From JAJDAT01 sp964570665 (GTDB lineage Bacteria; Nitrospinota; Nitrospinia; Nitrospinales; JAJDAT01), in the NCBI GenBank assembly GCA_964570665.1, contig CAZMZH010000011.1:62001-126000 (forward strand): 64,000 nucleotides of DNA, in the 5' to 3' direction. Of this stretch, positions 44,714 through 53,142 are shown one piece after another. The translations under genes were made by a program, and so were the position numbers. Under the pieces are notes generated by a model. The model had not been told where the DNA came from and searched no databases. It saw nothing but the letters and a program-made list of their open reading frames with translations. How positions within the stretch are numbered: position 1 is the stretch's first letter; each line of letters begins with the position of its first letter.

Positions 44714-45193
44714 ATGGGAAAGAAAAATCGTCAAAAAAAGAATAGAACGCAATCAGAGAATCAAACCAAGTCTTCAAAGTTAGCTCCTATTATTATGGTT
44801 GCCTTGAGCGTAGCTGTTTTGACGACTGTTTATTTTTTAACAAAGCCTCAAATGAGTGGAAATCCAATTGCGCCTGCTTTTGGACAATTGATCGAGCAAA
44901 GACCTGTCCTCAGTTCGGCTATGTTTGCTGGAAAAGCGGGGCAAGCGTATAAAATTGCGGCAGAAATTCCAAAAATTCTCGATAGCCTATTCTGCTATTG
45001 TTACTGCAAAAAAGAGCATAATCATAAGAATTTGCTAACTTGTTTTACTAATAATCATGGGTCTAAGTGCGATATATGTATTAATGAGGTTCTTTATGCA
45101 TACGAGTTGTATAAAAAAGGTAAAACATTGGACGAAATAGTGATAGATGTTGATAAAAGGTTTTACCGACCCTATACACCTCATCGAATATAA
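44714..45193 (+). CDS. CYCxC-motif membrane-anchored protein
   Basis: 159 residues. A basic N-terminus, one membrane helix (APIIMVALSVAVLTTVYFLT) and a periplasmic domain with FCYCYC followed by a spaced Cys, then KCDICINEVLYAYELYKKGKTLDEI. This matches the PCYCGC-motif family, whose six or more Cys and His may bind metal or a redox cofactor. Function is unknown in the literature I can recall. The usual motif PCYCGC reads FCYCYC here. It heads the redox gene run leading to cytochrome b. Confidence 0.8.
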   Translation: MGKKNRQKKNRTQSENQTKSSKLAPIIMVALSVAVLTTVYFLTKPQMSGNPIAPAFGQLIEQRPVLSSAMFAGKAGQAYKIAAEIPKILDSLFCYCYCKKEHNHKNLLTCFTNNHGSKCDICINEVLYAYELYKKGKTLDEIVIDVDKRFYRPYTPHRI

Positions 45194-45269
45194 GAATATC
45201 AAGCTCAGTAAAGAAACGTAATTAGGATTTTAAAACGTTAATTTTTTATAAGGTATCTATTTTACTTTT

Positions 45270-45842
45270 ATGGAACAAGTTCTTCGAAATAAACCCTTTA
45301 TGATTTATATGCCGTATGCCTTTTTGGTGACGGCGCTATTTTCCTTTTTTATCATGTTTCTGAATAAGGTTGAGCTTAAACCTTTCGAAGTAGAGTACCC
45401 TGAAGAGGCGTTCATCGCTCCCTCTTTTGAGTTGCCAACTTTGGGTGGCGGAAAAATAAAATTAGCCGACTATAGAGGTAAAGTAGTTTTTTTAAATTTT
45501 TGGGCAACGTGGTGTGGTACCTGTAAAGTTGAAATGCCGTCGATGCAAAGGCTTTATGATAAGTTTAAGGCTCAAGGTTTTGAAATGATTACAGTTAGCG
45601 TAGATAAAGAACAGGAGTTAATTCAACCGTTTATGGATGAATATAATTTGACGTTCCCAGTTTTGTTGGATCCAGACAGTGAAATTGCAAAAAAACTATA
45701 TAAAACCACTGGAGTTCCTGAAACATTCATAATTCGGCAAGATGGCATCATTGTTCATAAAGCAGTTGGACCCAGAGATTGGGCTTCCGACGAGACTGTC
45801 CAAGCGTTTCAGCAATTAGTGGGTTTTGAAGATAATGCTTAA
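45270..45842 (+). CDS. membrane-anchored thioredoxin-like (TlpA/ResA) protein
   Basis: 190 residues. One N-terminal membrane helix (about 15-31) is followed by a periplasmic TlpA/AhpC-type thioredoxin fold. The active site is WATWCGTCKVEMP (Cys82, Cys85); WCGTC differs from the usual WCPPC/WCGPC, which changes the redox potential. The cis-Pro segment is TTGVPETFII. Members reduce disulfides in apocytochrome c or other exported proteins. The neighbourhood (CYCxC protein, cytochrome b, glutaredoxin-like) suggests a role with the respiratory complex. It overlaps the next gene by eight bases. Confidence 0.9.
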   Translation: MEQVLRNKPFMIYMPYAFLVTALFSFFIMFLNKVELKPFEVEYPEEAFIAPSFELPTLGGGKIKLADYRGKVVFLNFWATWCGTCKVEMPSMQRLYDKFKAQGFEMITVSVDKEQELIQPFMDEYNLTFPVLLDPDSEIAKKLYKTTGVPETFIIRQDGIIVHKAVGPRDWASDETVQAFQQLVGFEDNA

Positions 45843-46284
45843 TAAAATTTTTATTATTTTATTTGTAGGGGTTATTTTTGGCGGAACTTGTTTTGCTAAT
45901 TCAAGCGAATATTCTGCTGAACAGATTAACGAATACTCTCAAGATATTGGTGAGAATCATTCTCCTATGGATTCTTCTGAATTTGGAAATGAAAACTCAC
46001 AGGAAGACAATATGTATTCCGTTCTAGATGAAGAAAACCCCAGCAATGACTTAATGGATCATTCCCTTGGTAGATCAGATTTCATGGCTTCCGAATCCAC
46101 TCAAAATGAAGTGGAACAAAAAATGAACCGCGAGGAAGGAAGCCATTCCAGCCATATAAAAAAAGAAATTAAAATTTCTGAACATGAATGGGTGTCAACC
46201 TCCCAAAAAGGGTATGGCTCTGCGGCTGGAATTACTTTAGTTGCTGGGTTAATTTTTGGGATTACAGTGATGCGTCGCAGTTAG
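45835..46284 (+). CDS. secreted, C-terminally anchored protein of unknown function
   Basis: 149 residues. A signal peptide (about 1-21, ending GGTCFA), a Ser/Asn/Glu-rich low-complexity middle (about 22-125) and one C-terminal helix (AAGITLVAGLIFGITV) ending in RRS. The bulk should face the periplasm. No family recognised. The ATG at 45835 is preferred to a TTG nine bases earlier and overlaps the tlpA-like stop. It lies immediately before cytochrome b, so it could be an accessory subunit, which is inference. Confidence 0.7.
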   Translation: MLNKIFIILFVGVIFGGTCFANSSEYSAEQINEYSQDIGENHSPMDSSEFGNENSQEDNMYSVLDEENPSNDLMDHSLGRSDFMASESTQNEVEQKMNREEGSHSSHIKKEIKISEHEWVSTSQKGYGSAAGITLVAGLIFGITVMRRS

Positions 46285-46342
46285 TTGGGTTGAAAAGTTT
46301 TCTAATTTTTTTCTTATTCCCTATTCTCTCCAAACCGGTTTA

Positions 46343-47359
46343 ATGGCTGATAACGGACAATTTAATACGCTAAAAAAAAGGCTTGGTCTCCAGCTACTGG
46401 AATACAAAATTCCAGAGCATGCCAATACTTTAAAATATTCGCTAGGAGGGATGACCGCATCCGCGTTTACGATTCTAGTCGCAAGTGGAGTTTTATTAGC
46501 TCAATTTTTTTCCCCCGATCCTGAAAGGGCTAACGCGAGCGTTCATTATTTGATGGATCAGGTTTACCTAGGATGGTTTTTGCGTGGAGTGCACTTCTGG
46601 GCGGCGGAAATTTTGTCCGTGACTATGATTTTGCACATGATACGTGTTTTTTATACGGCTTCCTATAAGTTCCCAAGAGAGATAAATTGGTTGATTGGAG
46701 TCGGGTTACTCATTTTGATGGGCTGTTTTCTTTTTACTGGAACGGTGCTTAAGTGGGACCAAGAGGGATACGAGGCGTTGGCGCATTTCCTTTGGGTTGC
46801 GGATCGAATGTGGATTTTTGGACTGCCCTTCACAGAGAACTTTATTGAGGGAATTCCTTTACTGACTCGTATTTATATGAGTCATATCTCGCTGCTGCCG
46901 TTGTTAGCGATTCCTTTATTAGGTCTTCATATTTTTTATATTAAGTACCATCAACTTTCCCCTTTACCCGATGGTTCAGGTAAGGATAAAGTTATACCGT
47001 TTACGAACCATATGGCTTACTTGCAAAAAGCGGGTATAGGGATTTTTTTCTTAGTTTGTGTTTTAGCGTTAACGGTTACTCCTCCATTAGGGGAATCTCC
47101 TGTACTTGGTATGGAAGTTACTAAACCGCCATGGCAGTTTGTATGGATTTTTGCGCTGGAGAATTTATGGGTTCCAAGTTTAATCTTTGTTCCTCCGATA
47201 TTAATCTTTTTGCTTTTATCGGTTCCTTTTGTGGATCGAGACGAAGAGAGAGATTGGAGGAAACGTCCTAAGGCCAGAGCTGTATTGGCCATAGTAATAT
47301 TTGTTTTTACTGCCCTTATTTTGTGGGGTAAATTTACAACCATGACTCATACAATGTGA
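46343..47359 (+). CDS. cytochrome b of a quinol-oxidising (bc/b6f-type) complex
   Basis: 338 residues, shorter than mitochondrial cytochrome b. It carries both N-terminal (four-helix, haem-binding) and C-terminal regions in one chain. Haem ligand candidates lie in GVHFWAAE and LHMIRVF (helix II), and SHISLL and LGLH (helix IV). WDQEGYEALAH and PPWQFVWIFALENLWVP (PPWQF replacing the usual PEWY-type Qo motif) are seen. About eight helices in all. No Rieske protein or cytochrome c1 is adjacent, so partners are elsewhere or non-standard. Confidence 0.85.
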   Translation: MADNGQFNTLKKRLGLQLLEYKIPEHANTLKYSLGGMTASAFTILVASGVLLAQFFSPDPERANASVHYLMDQVYLGWFLRGVHFWAAEILSVTMILHMIRVFYTASYKFPREINWLIGVGLLILMGCFLFTGTVLKWDQEGYEALAHFLWVADRMWIFGLPFTENFIEGIPLLTRIYMSHISLLPLLAIPLLGLHIFYIKYHQLSPLPDGSGKDKVIPFTNHMAYLQKAGIGIFFLVCVLALTVTPPLGESPVLGMEVTKPPWQFVWIFALENLWVPSLIFVPPILIFLLLSVPFVDRDEERDWRKRPKARAVLAIVIFVFTALILWGKFTTMTHTM

Positions 47360-47361
47360 TT

Positions 47362-47628
47362 ATGCCGACAAATGAAATTAATATAGAGATTTTTACTAAA
47401 AACGATTGTAGTCTTTGCGACGAAGCAAAGGAAGTTATAGAATCTGTATTGCCTGATTTCCCCGCTAAATTGAAATCAATTAATATTTCTAGCGATCCTC
47501 AATTAGTGTCATTATTTGGTCAAAAGATTCCAGTGATTAGAGTGGACGGGGAAGAGTGGTTTAAGTTTAAAGTTAGCGAAGAAATTTTGCGAAAAAGATT
47601 GGCTGACCATTTAAAAAAGATCAAATAG
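47362..47628 (+). CDS. glutaredoxin-like protein (DUF836 family)
   Basis: 88 residues with a thioredoxin fold: IEIFTKNDCSLCDEAKEVI carries the CSLC active site near residue 14, and QKIPVIRVDGEEWF the cis-Pro. DUF836/Glrx-like proteins of this size reduce disulfides or bind Fe-S clusters. The ATG at 47362 is preferred; a GTG at 47356 overlaps the cytochrome b stop. It follows cytochrome b directly and is presumably co-transcribed. Confidence 0.85.
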   Translation: MPTNEINIEIFTKNDCSLCDEAKEVIESVLPDFPAKLKSINISSDPQLVSLFGQKIPVIRVDGEEWFKFKVSEEILRKRLADHLKKIK

Positions 47629-47653
47629 AAATTCTAATTTAGGAGATTTTAAA

Positions 47654-47965
47654 ATGGTCGAAAAGACCGCGTTGAACGATGAGGAGTTAGCGGCGAAGCT
47701 AAAAGAAATGGCGCCTGAATGGAAGACCGGGAAAAATGAAAAAGGCGTTCCATTTATTGAAAGAGTTAACCACGCCAAAAAATTTATGGAAGGAATTGAT
47801 TTTGTGCATAAGGTGGCCGAAGCCGCCGAAGAAAATAATCATCATCCAGATATTTTCATAAATTATAAAAGAATTACAGTCCGTTATTGGACCCATACCG
47901 TAAGCGGCGTCACCCTAGCCGATGTCCAAATGGCTCAAAAAATTGATCAATTATTTGAGAAATAG
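47654..47965 (+). CDS. phhB: pterin-4-alpha-carbinolamine dehydratase
   Basis: 103 residues, normal length. The signature ENNHHPDIFINYKRITVRYWTH holds the paired catalytic histidines and the third His. The enzyme dehydrates 4a-hydroxytetrahydropterin, usually to recycle the cofactor of aromatic amino acid hydroxylases; in many bacteria it is linked to molybdopterin or other pterin metabolism instead. No hydroxylase is nearby. AGGAG precedes the ATG. It closes the run starting at the CYCxC gene. Confidence 0.93.
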   Translation: MVEKTALNDEELAAKLKEMAPEWKTGKNEKGVPFIERVNHAKKFMEGIDFVHKVAEAAEENNHHPDIFINYKRITVRYWTHTVSGVTLADVQMAQKIDQLFEK

Positions 47966-48159
47966 CCTATCAGCATTTTCCTTTCAAAGTTTTTAGATAC
48001 GTTAAAAAACATTAAAATGCCTTTAATTCTATATAGTTAGGCCTTTAAAGAAAATTGATTTACTCTGAGTTTTAAATTTCGGGATGTAAATCTATTAAAA
48101 TCTCTGTATCATTTTGAGATTCTATTTTTAAAACCTTTCCGGATAATTGAAAATAAACG

Positions 48160-49836
48160 ATGTACGATTATGCCGATGCCACCAAAGTTTTATTAGTCGA
48201 CGACGATCCGCTAGTTCGTGAGTTTTTGGCCGAAACGATTCAATCCGATACCTTTGATGTAGAGACTTGCAAAGACGGTTTGGAAGCCTGGGATTACTGC
48301 CAAAAAAATAAAGACATTAACGTCATTGTCTTAGATATAGTAATGCCAAAGATTGATGGTATGACTTTAATGAAACAATTGCGCGATTCTGGAAATGAAG
48401 TTCCTATTATTATTTTAACCAGTAAAGGAGAAGTTTCAGTCGCTTTAAAAGCTCTTAATGAGGGAGCGAGCGATTACCTGATTAAAGACGAAGGCATCCA
48501 GAAAACCATTATGCATTCGATCCAAAGGGTTTTGGAAAAGAAAAGAATCCTGGATGAGAATAAACAACTGATGGTGGAGCTGGAAAGATCGGTTAAAGAG
48601 GCAAAACAACGCAATATAGATTTAGAAAGAGAAGTTTCCGAAAGGAAAAAGGCCGAAGAAGTATCCATCAAGGCTAGAGAAGAAGCTATCCGTGCTAATA
48701 AAGCTAAGTCAGACTTTTTATCTCATATGAGCCACGAGTTGCGAACGCCTTTAAACGCAATTATTGGTTTTGCGCAATTACTTAAACGCAATAAAGAAAA
48801 TAATTTTTCCGAACGGCAAATGAATAATACCGGAGAGATTATTAAAGCGGGAAAACATCTTTTAGAACTGATTAGCGAAGTTCTTGATTTAGCAAAAATT
48901 GAATCGGGAACCATGACGGTATGTATGGAAGAAATCCAATTGAACGAATTGATTGACGAAGTGATTTCATTAATTTTACCTTTAGCCGAAACAAGAAATA
49001 TCCGCGTTGTAAACCATGTTTTGTATTATCCAGATTTATGTTTAATGGGCGATCGAGTTCGATTTAAGCAGGTTTTGCTAAATTTAGGATCGAATGCCGT
49101 TAAATACAATAGTGAAGAGGGGAAGATAACTTTTGATTGCGAAATCCTTGAAGATAATCGAGTTGCTATTAAGGTAGCCGACACCGGAGAAGGGCTTTCC
49201 GAAGAAAACCAAAAAGCGTTGTTTGAACCGTTTCAAAGGCTAGACGCTGAGGGTACCGAAATTGAGGGTACTGGGATTGGGTTGACTATAACTAAAAACT
49301 TGGTTGAACTGATGGAAGGGAAGCTGTCGGTAACGAGTGAAATAGGAAAAGGAAGTTGTTTTATTATCGAACTGCAAAAAGTTGGCGATACTGGAGAAAA
49401 AGTTGAAGCGACTGTAGTTGCTCCTGAGGAAGTAGTGGAAGATGTCGTGGAAGAGACTTTGCAATTTACTTTACTTTATGTTGAAGATAACCCAACTAAT
49501 TTAAATTTGGTTCAGCAAATTATAATGGAAGACTTTCCTGAAATTAATTTATTGGACGCCCCTAACGCTCCTCTGGGATTGGAATTGGCTAGAGCCCATA
49601 AACCAAAATTGATACTAATGGATATAAATCTTCCAGGAATGGATGGATTTGAAGCGTTTGAAAAATTAAAAACTTACGAAGAAACTCAAGATATTCCCGT
49701 GATTGCAATTAGCGCTAATGCGATGCAGAAACAAATTGAAAGAGCGAAAGAGGCCGGTTTTGCAGAGTATATTGTGAAGCCAATAGATCCAAATGAATTC
49801 TCAGAAAAATTAGAAAGCTATTTTAAAATAGAATAA
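48160..49836 (+). CDS. hybrid sensor: receiver - histidine kinase - receiver
   Basis: 558 residues. The N-terminal receiver (about 9-125) has Asp59 in VIVLDIVMP. A coiled coil (130-180) follows, then HisKA with His192 in SHMSHELRTPLNAIIGFAQLL, and the HATPase domain (N box NLGSNAVKYN, G boxes DTGEGLS and GTGIGLTI). The C-terminal receiver (about 433-555) has Asp in LILMDINLPGMDG. There is no membrane helix, so a cytosolic phosphorelay integrating two receiver inputs. The single-receiver protein next door could be its partner. Confidence 0.93.
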   Translation: MYDYADATKVLLVDDDPLVREFLAETIQSDTFDVETCKDGLEAWDYCQKNKDINVIVLDIVMPKIDGMTLMKQLRDSGNEVPIIILTSKGEVSVALKALNEGASDYLIKDEGIQKTIMHSIQRVLEKKRILDENKQLMVELERSVKEAKQRNIDLEREVSERKKAEEVSIKAREEAIRANKAKSDFLSHMSHELRTPLNAIIGFAQLLKRNKENNFSERQMNNTGEIIKAGKHLLELISEVLDLAKIESGTMTVCMEEIQLNELIDEVISLILPLAETRNIRVVNHVLYYPDLCLMGDRVRFKQVLLNLGSNAVKYNSEEGKITFDCEILEDNRVAIKVADTGEGLSEENQKALFEPFQRLDAEGTEIEGTGIGLTITKNLVELMEGKLSVTSEIGKGSCFIIELQKVGDTGEKVEATVVAPEEVVEDVVEETLQFTLLYVEDNPTNLNLVQQIIMEDFPEINLLDAPNAPLGLELARAHKPKLILMDINLPGMDGFEAFEKLKTYEETQDIPVIAISANAMQKQIERAKEAGFAEYIVKPIDPNEFSEKLESYFKIE

Positions 49837-49884
49837 AAACAATTGGGTTGGCCTGTTAATGTTGATTAAATTTGATATTTAAGG

Positions 49885-50406
49885 TTATTTTTTATTCTTT
49901 ATTCTTAAGTAATGTTGCATTACTTCTTTTCGAGTCACAAGTCCTTTTGCTTCTAGCGCGTCAATAATCGCTTGAATGAGAAGATCTTGGTCTTCGTCAT
50001 AAGTGGTTGGCGCTGCAGTACTCCAATCCTCTTCAATACCTAAAGCTCGCGCTATAACCGCGCGAAGTTGGTCAAAATCGATGGGTTTTACGACATGAGT
50101 GAAAGCCCCGTTAGCCAAACATTCCCTGGTTGCAGCTAGTGTAGCCACTCCCGTAGTCATGATTACATGGACTTCGGGATACTTCTCTTTAATCATCTTT
50201 AAAACTTTAAGCCCGTTAATTTTTGGCATGTTGATATCCAAAAGAACTACAGCGGGTTTAAAATCTACAAACATCGCCAACGCCTCTTTGCCGTCGCGAG
50301 CTTGTTTGACATTACAGTTCTCTTCTTGCAAATATTGAGTTAAGAAGTTTCTTGCTTGCGGATCGTCGTCGACCACTAGAATTTTGATGTAGGCTAATCC
50401 CGACAT
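49885..50406 (-). CDS. response regulator with a short C-terminal extension
   Basis: 173 residues. The receiver (about 5-123) has Asp57 in VVLLDINMPKINGLK and the conserved Thr and Lys (MTTGVAT, HVVKPIDFD). The last 45 residues (DEDQDLLIQAIIDALEAKGLVTRKEVMQHYLR) are helical and not a known DNA-binding domain; they may be a docking or dimer element. AAAGGAAAT precedes the ATG. It converges with the hybrid kinase gene and could receive phosphate from it. Confidence 0.9.
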   Translation of the reverse strand: MSGLAYIKILVVDDDPQARNFLTQYLQEENCNVKQARDGKEALAMFVDFKPAVVLLDINMPKINGLKVLKMIKEKYPEVHVIMTTGVATLAATRECLANGAFTHVVKPIDFDQLRAVIARALGIEEDWSTAAPTTYDEDQDLLIQAIIDALEAKGLVTRKEVMQHYLRIKNKK

Positions 50407-50568
50407 AAATTTCCTTTAAAAAAAGGCTCTGTTTATGAGTGTTTTACGAAGCTTATTTTGTATCGTATTCAACCTGCTTTACTTTGTCAATAATATCTAA
50501 AATTTCAATAGGTTACAAGAGAGCAAAATCACTAATAACTAATGGCAAGCTTTTGCGGTGGATTCATA

Positions 50569-50610
50569 AGCTAGGGAGGGAAGGTCAGGCTCAAAACCTA
50601 GCCTTTTTTA
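50569..50610 (+). repeat. terminator-bearing repeat, copy 1
   Basis: A 42-base element: AGCTAGGGAGGG, then a hairpin (AAGGTCAGG 50581-50589 with CCTAGCCTT 50597-50605), then Ts. It matches 51429-51470 almost base for base. It lies upstream of the MORN gene, where no + strand gene ends, so what it terminates is unclear. Confidence 0.75.
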
Positions 50611-50769
50611 TTTGTAATAGTAAGAACTTGCGTTTAAAGAATTTGTAAAGAAGATTCTAGTATACTCAAGCTTATGGAATCCCGTAAACCAATCCTATGT
50701 TGCCTTCGTGATATGATAATTCACGAGAGTATTCCTATACGCCACCAAAGATTAAGCGAGAGGTTAATT

Positions 50770-51384
50770 ATGTCTATAACCCGACTATCAATCATTCCGC
50801 TACTGTTCTTCTTATTTTCATGCGTTTCGCTCACCCCGGATCATGCCGAGACTGGCCGTTGTATTTCAGGTGACTGTGTGAACGGCTATGGGACTAATAT
50901 TTTTAGTTCTGGGCACAAATATGAGGGTTATTTTAGAAATGGCCTAAAGCATGGCCAGGGAATCCAAACGTGGCCTGATGGTTCCAAGTTTGTAGGGGAA
51001 TTTAGAAATGGCCTAAGGCATGGCCAGGGAATCTACACATGGGCTAATGGCGATAAGTATGAAGGAGAAATTAAAGATGACAAAGCTAATGGCCAGGGAA
51101 CCAAAACGTGGGCTAATGGCGAAAAGTATGTGGGGGAATGGAAAAATGGCAAAATGCATGGCCAGGGAATCTTGGCGTGGGCTGATGAAAGTAAGTATGT
51201 AGGAGAATGGAGAGACGACAAACAGCATGGCCAGGGAACCAAAACATGGCCTGATGGCTATAAGTATGTTGGGGGATGGAGAGACGACAAACCGCATGGC
51301 CAGGGAACCTTGACATTGCCTGATGGCAATACGTGGACAGGAGCATGGAGCAACGGTAAAAAAGTTTTGGAATCAGAAAAATGA
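50770..51384 (+). CDS. MORN-repeat lipoprotein
   Basis: 204 residues. A lipoprotein signal (SIIPLLFFLFSC, lipidated Cys about residue 18) precedes seven MORN repeats of 23 residues (for example GSKFVGEFRNGLRHGQG, GEKYVGEWKNGKMHGQG). MORN repeats form a beta-sheet ribbon that binds lipid or protein. Here it would be anchored in the envelope. The ATG at 50770 follows GAGAGG; a longer frame from 50674 would bury the signal. The 69-base DNA repeats are close to each other, so the number may vary by slippage. Confidence 0.8.
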   Translation: MSITRLSIIPLLFFLFSCVSLTPDHAETGRCISGDCVNGYGTNIFSSGHKYEGYFRNGLKHGQGIQTWPDGSKFVGEFRNGLRHGQGIYTWANGDKYEGEIKDDKANGQGTKTWANGEKYVGEWKNGKMHGQGILAWADESKYVGEWRDDKQHGQGTKTWPDGYKYVGGWRDDKPHGQGTLTLPDGNTWTGAWSNGKKVLESEK

Positions 51385-51428
51385 AAAAGTGTCCGATTAT
51401 ATTTTAGGAATCTAAAAGGAAATCTTTA

Positions 51429-51471
51429 GCTAGGAAGGAAAGGCCAGGCTTAAAACCTGGCTTTTTTTTTA
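51429..51471 (+). terminator. terminator after the MORN gene (repeat copy 2)
   Basis: AAGGCCAGG (51441-51449) pairs with CCTGGCTTT (51457-51465) around CTTAAAA and runs into T8. With the leading AGCTAGGAAGGA it is a near copy of 50569-50610. It ends the MORN gene transcript. Confidence 0.88.
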
Positions 51472-51608
51472 TGCCTTATTAAGCGGTTGCATGTTTGGTT
51501 CACAATTTATTACGGGTTTGATTAAATACCCGACACAAAAGAGATGAAAAAAGTCGGTTTATTTTACAAACGTCCTCTTGGCGTGGCGGTCATAAGAACT
51601 TCGTCAAA

Positions 51609-52844
51609 CTAAACTTCTTCTCTTAACATATCATCCAATGTTTGACGGCGGCGAGAGAGGGTGAACTTATTGCCTTCCACGACCACTTCTGGTAATAAAG
51701 GTTGAGTGTTGTAATTGGACGACATTGCATATCCATAAGCTCCGGCTCCACCGATGACGACGACGTCTCCAGGCGAAGGCTTTGGTAATTTCCTGGTAAC
51801 GGGCTCTTCATTTTCTTGGGTCAAAACGTCGCCGGATTCGCAAACAGGTCCCGCTACAATTAAATCTTGTTCCGAGCCTAGATCGTCTCCTTGAAACCAT
51901 ATGGGGTGATAAGATCCGTAAGCCATGGGGCGTAATAAATGACAAAATCCAACATTGGTCAATACATAGTCCAACCGTTTGCCATCTTCGTCAAAAGTAT
52001 GGTTTAGAGATCTAACCTCTCCAAGCAAGTATCCGCAACCGGCAACAAAACGCCTACCGGGTTCGATTTCGCATTCGATTTTTCGTCCAAAATGTTTTTC
52101 TAATATTTGGATACGTTCTTCTAGGATAGGTTTGTAGTCGGATAAATCTTCTTGCGGTAGTTCTGTTCTATATTGGTAAGGCAATCCGCCGCCAAAGTTG
52201 ACAATCTCGACGTCTTCAAAATCTTTTGCAAATTCTACAAGTTTTCCGGTAATACGTTTTAGATGAACTAAGTCGCCGCCAGATCCGATATGAGTATGAA
52301 TGCCATTGATGCGAATTCCATATTTCTTCGCGATGGCTTTAGCTTCGTCAAGATTTTGATGCCAAATTCCATGTTTGCTGTAGGGGCCGCCCGTATTTGT
52401 TTTTTTTGAATGGCCTGCTCCTTCGCCTGGGTTGATACGGATGGAAACGGGATTGGATTCTTTTCCTCTTTTTTGGCATGCTTGGCCATACTCTTCCAAC
52501 ATACCAAGGCTTCCGCAATTGACGTAAATGTTATTATCTAAACAAAAATTGGGTTCTTCGTCGTTAAAGAATACGTCGCTGGTAAAACAAATATCTTCTG
52601 TCTTAAAGCCCGCTCGTTGCGCCCTTTGACATTCGAATACGCTCACGGCGTCTATTTTGATTCCTTGGTTTAACATTTCTTTTAGCACGGTAATGTTGGA
52701 ACAAGCTTTCATTGCATAGCGAACAATAGGAGCCAGGTCTTTTATTTCGATAATGGATTCGCGTAATTTGCTCAAACTATATACATAAACCGGGGCTCCG
52801 TGTTTGTCGACGATATCCCGGACATTTACATCTTCGATTTTCAT
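51609..52844 (-). CDS. lysA: diaminopimelate decarboxylase
   Basis: 411 residues, alanine-racemase-fold PLP enzyme that makes lysine from meso-diaminopimelate. The PLP lysine is in VRYAMKACSN, the phosphate-binding loop in HIGSGGD and NFGGGLPYQY, and the active-site Cys in GPVCESGDVLT. GAGAYGYAMSSNYN near the end matches the LysA family. Length is normal. It is divergent from speA, across about 300 bases; both belong to the same fold type, but sequence motifs differ clearly. Confidence 0.93.
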   Translation of the reverse strand: MKIEDVNVRDIVDKHGAPVYVYSLSKLRESIIEIKDLAPIVRYAMKACSNITVLKEMLNQGIKIDAVSVFECQRAQRAGFKTEDICFTSDVFFNDEEPNFCLDNNIYVNCGSLGMLEEYGQACQKRGKESNPVSIRINPGEGAGHSKKTNTGGPYSKHGIWHQNLDEAKAIAKKYGIRINGIHTHIGSGGDLVHLKRITGKLVEFAKDFEDVEIVNFGGGLPYQYRTELPQEDLSDYKPILEERIQILEKHFGRKIECEIEPGRRFVAGCGYLLGEVRSLNHTFDEDGKRLDYVLTNVGFCHLLRPMAYGSYHPIWFQGDDLGSEQDLIVAGPVCESGDVLTQENEEPVTRKLPKPSPGDVVVIGGAGAYGYAMSSNYNTQPLLPEVVVEGNKFTLSRRRQTLDDMLREEV

Positions 52845-53142
52845 TTTTAATTCCTATATTTATAACGTCTAAGTTTATTTAAATTATTTTTGATAAATGT
52901 TTAAAAATGGTAACTCGTTCTTTTACAGAGACTCTATTTAGGGATATTTACAGTTAAATAAATGTTTAGTTTTAAACTCTCGAACTCTATCATAAAATAG
53001 AGGGTATGCGAATGGAATTTGAATAAAATCTGATGTAGAAAGGTTCTATAAAGGTTTGAAATAAATTGACAAACGTGGCGATAATTATTCTAATTGGATA
53101 TCTAATAAATATTGGTTTTTTTATTTTTTGAAAGTTTTATAA

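Noticed and set aside
50439..50648. 69-residue frame upstream of the MORN gene
   Set aside because: It runs straight through the repeat/terminator element, lacks a ribosome site and has no protein-like features.
50770..51384. MORN DNA repeats as a CRISPR-like or noncoding satellite array
   Set aside because: The 69-base units are in frame and encode seven clear MORN repeats, so the periodicity is explained by the protein.
51544..51612. 22-residue frame after the MORN gene (MKKVGLFYKRPLGVAVIRTSSN)
   Set aside because: It overlaps the lysA end on the other strand, lies after a strong terminator and has only a weak ribosome site.
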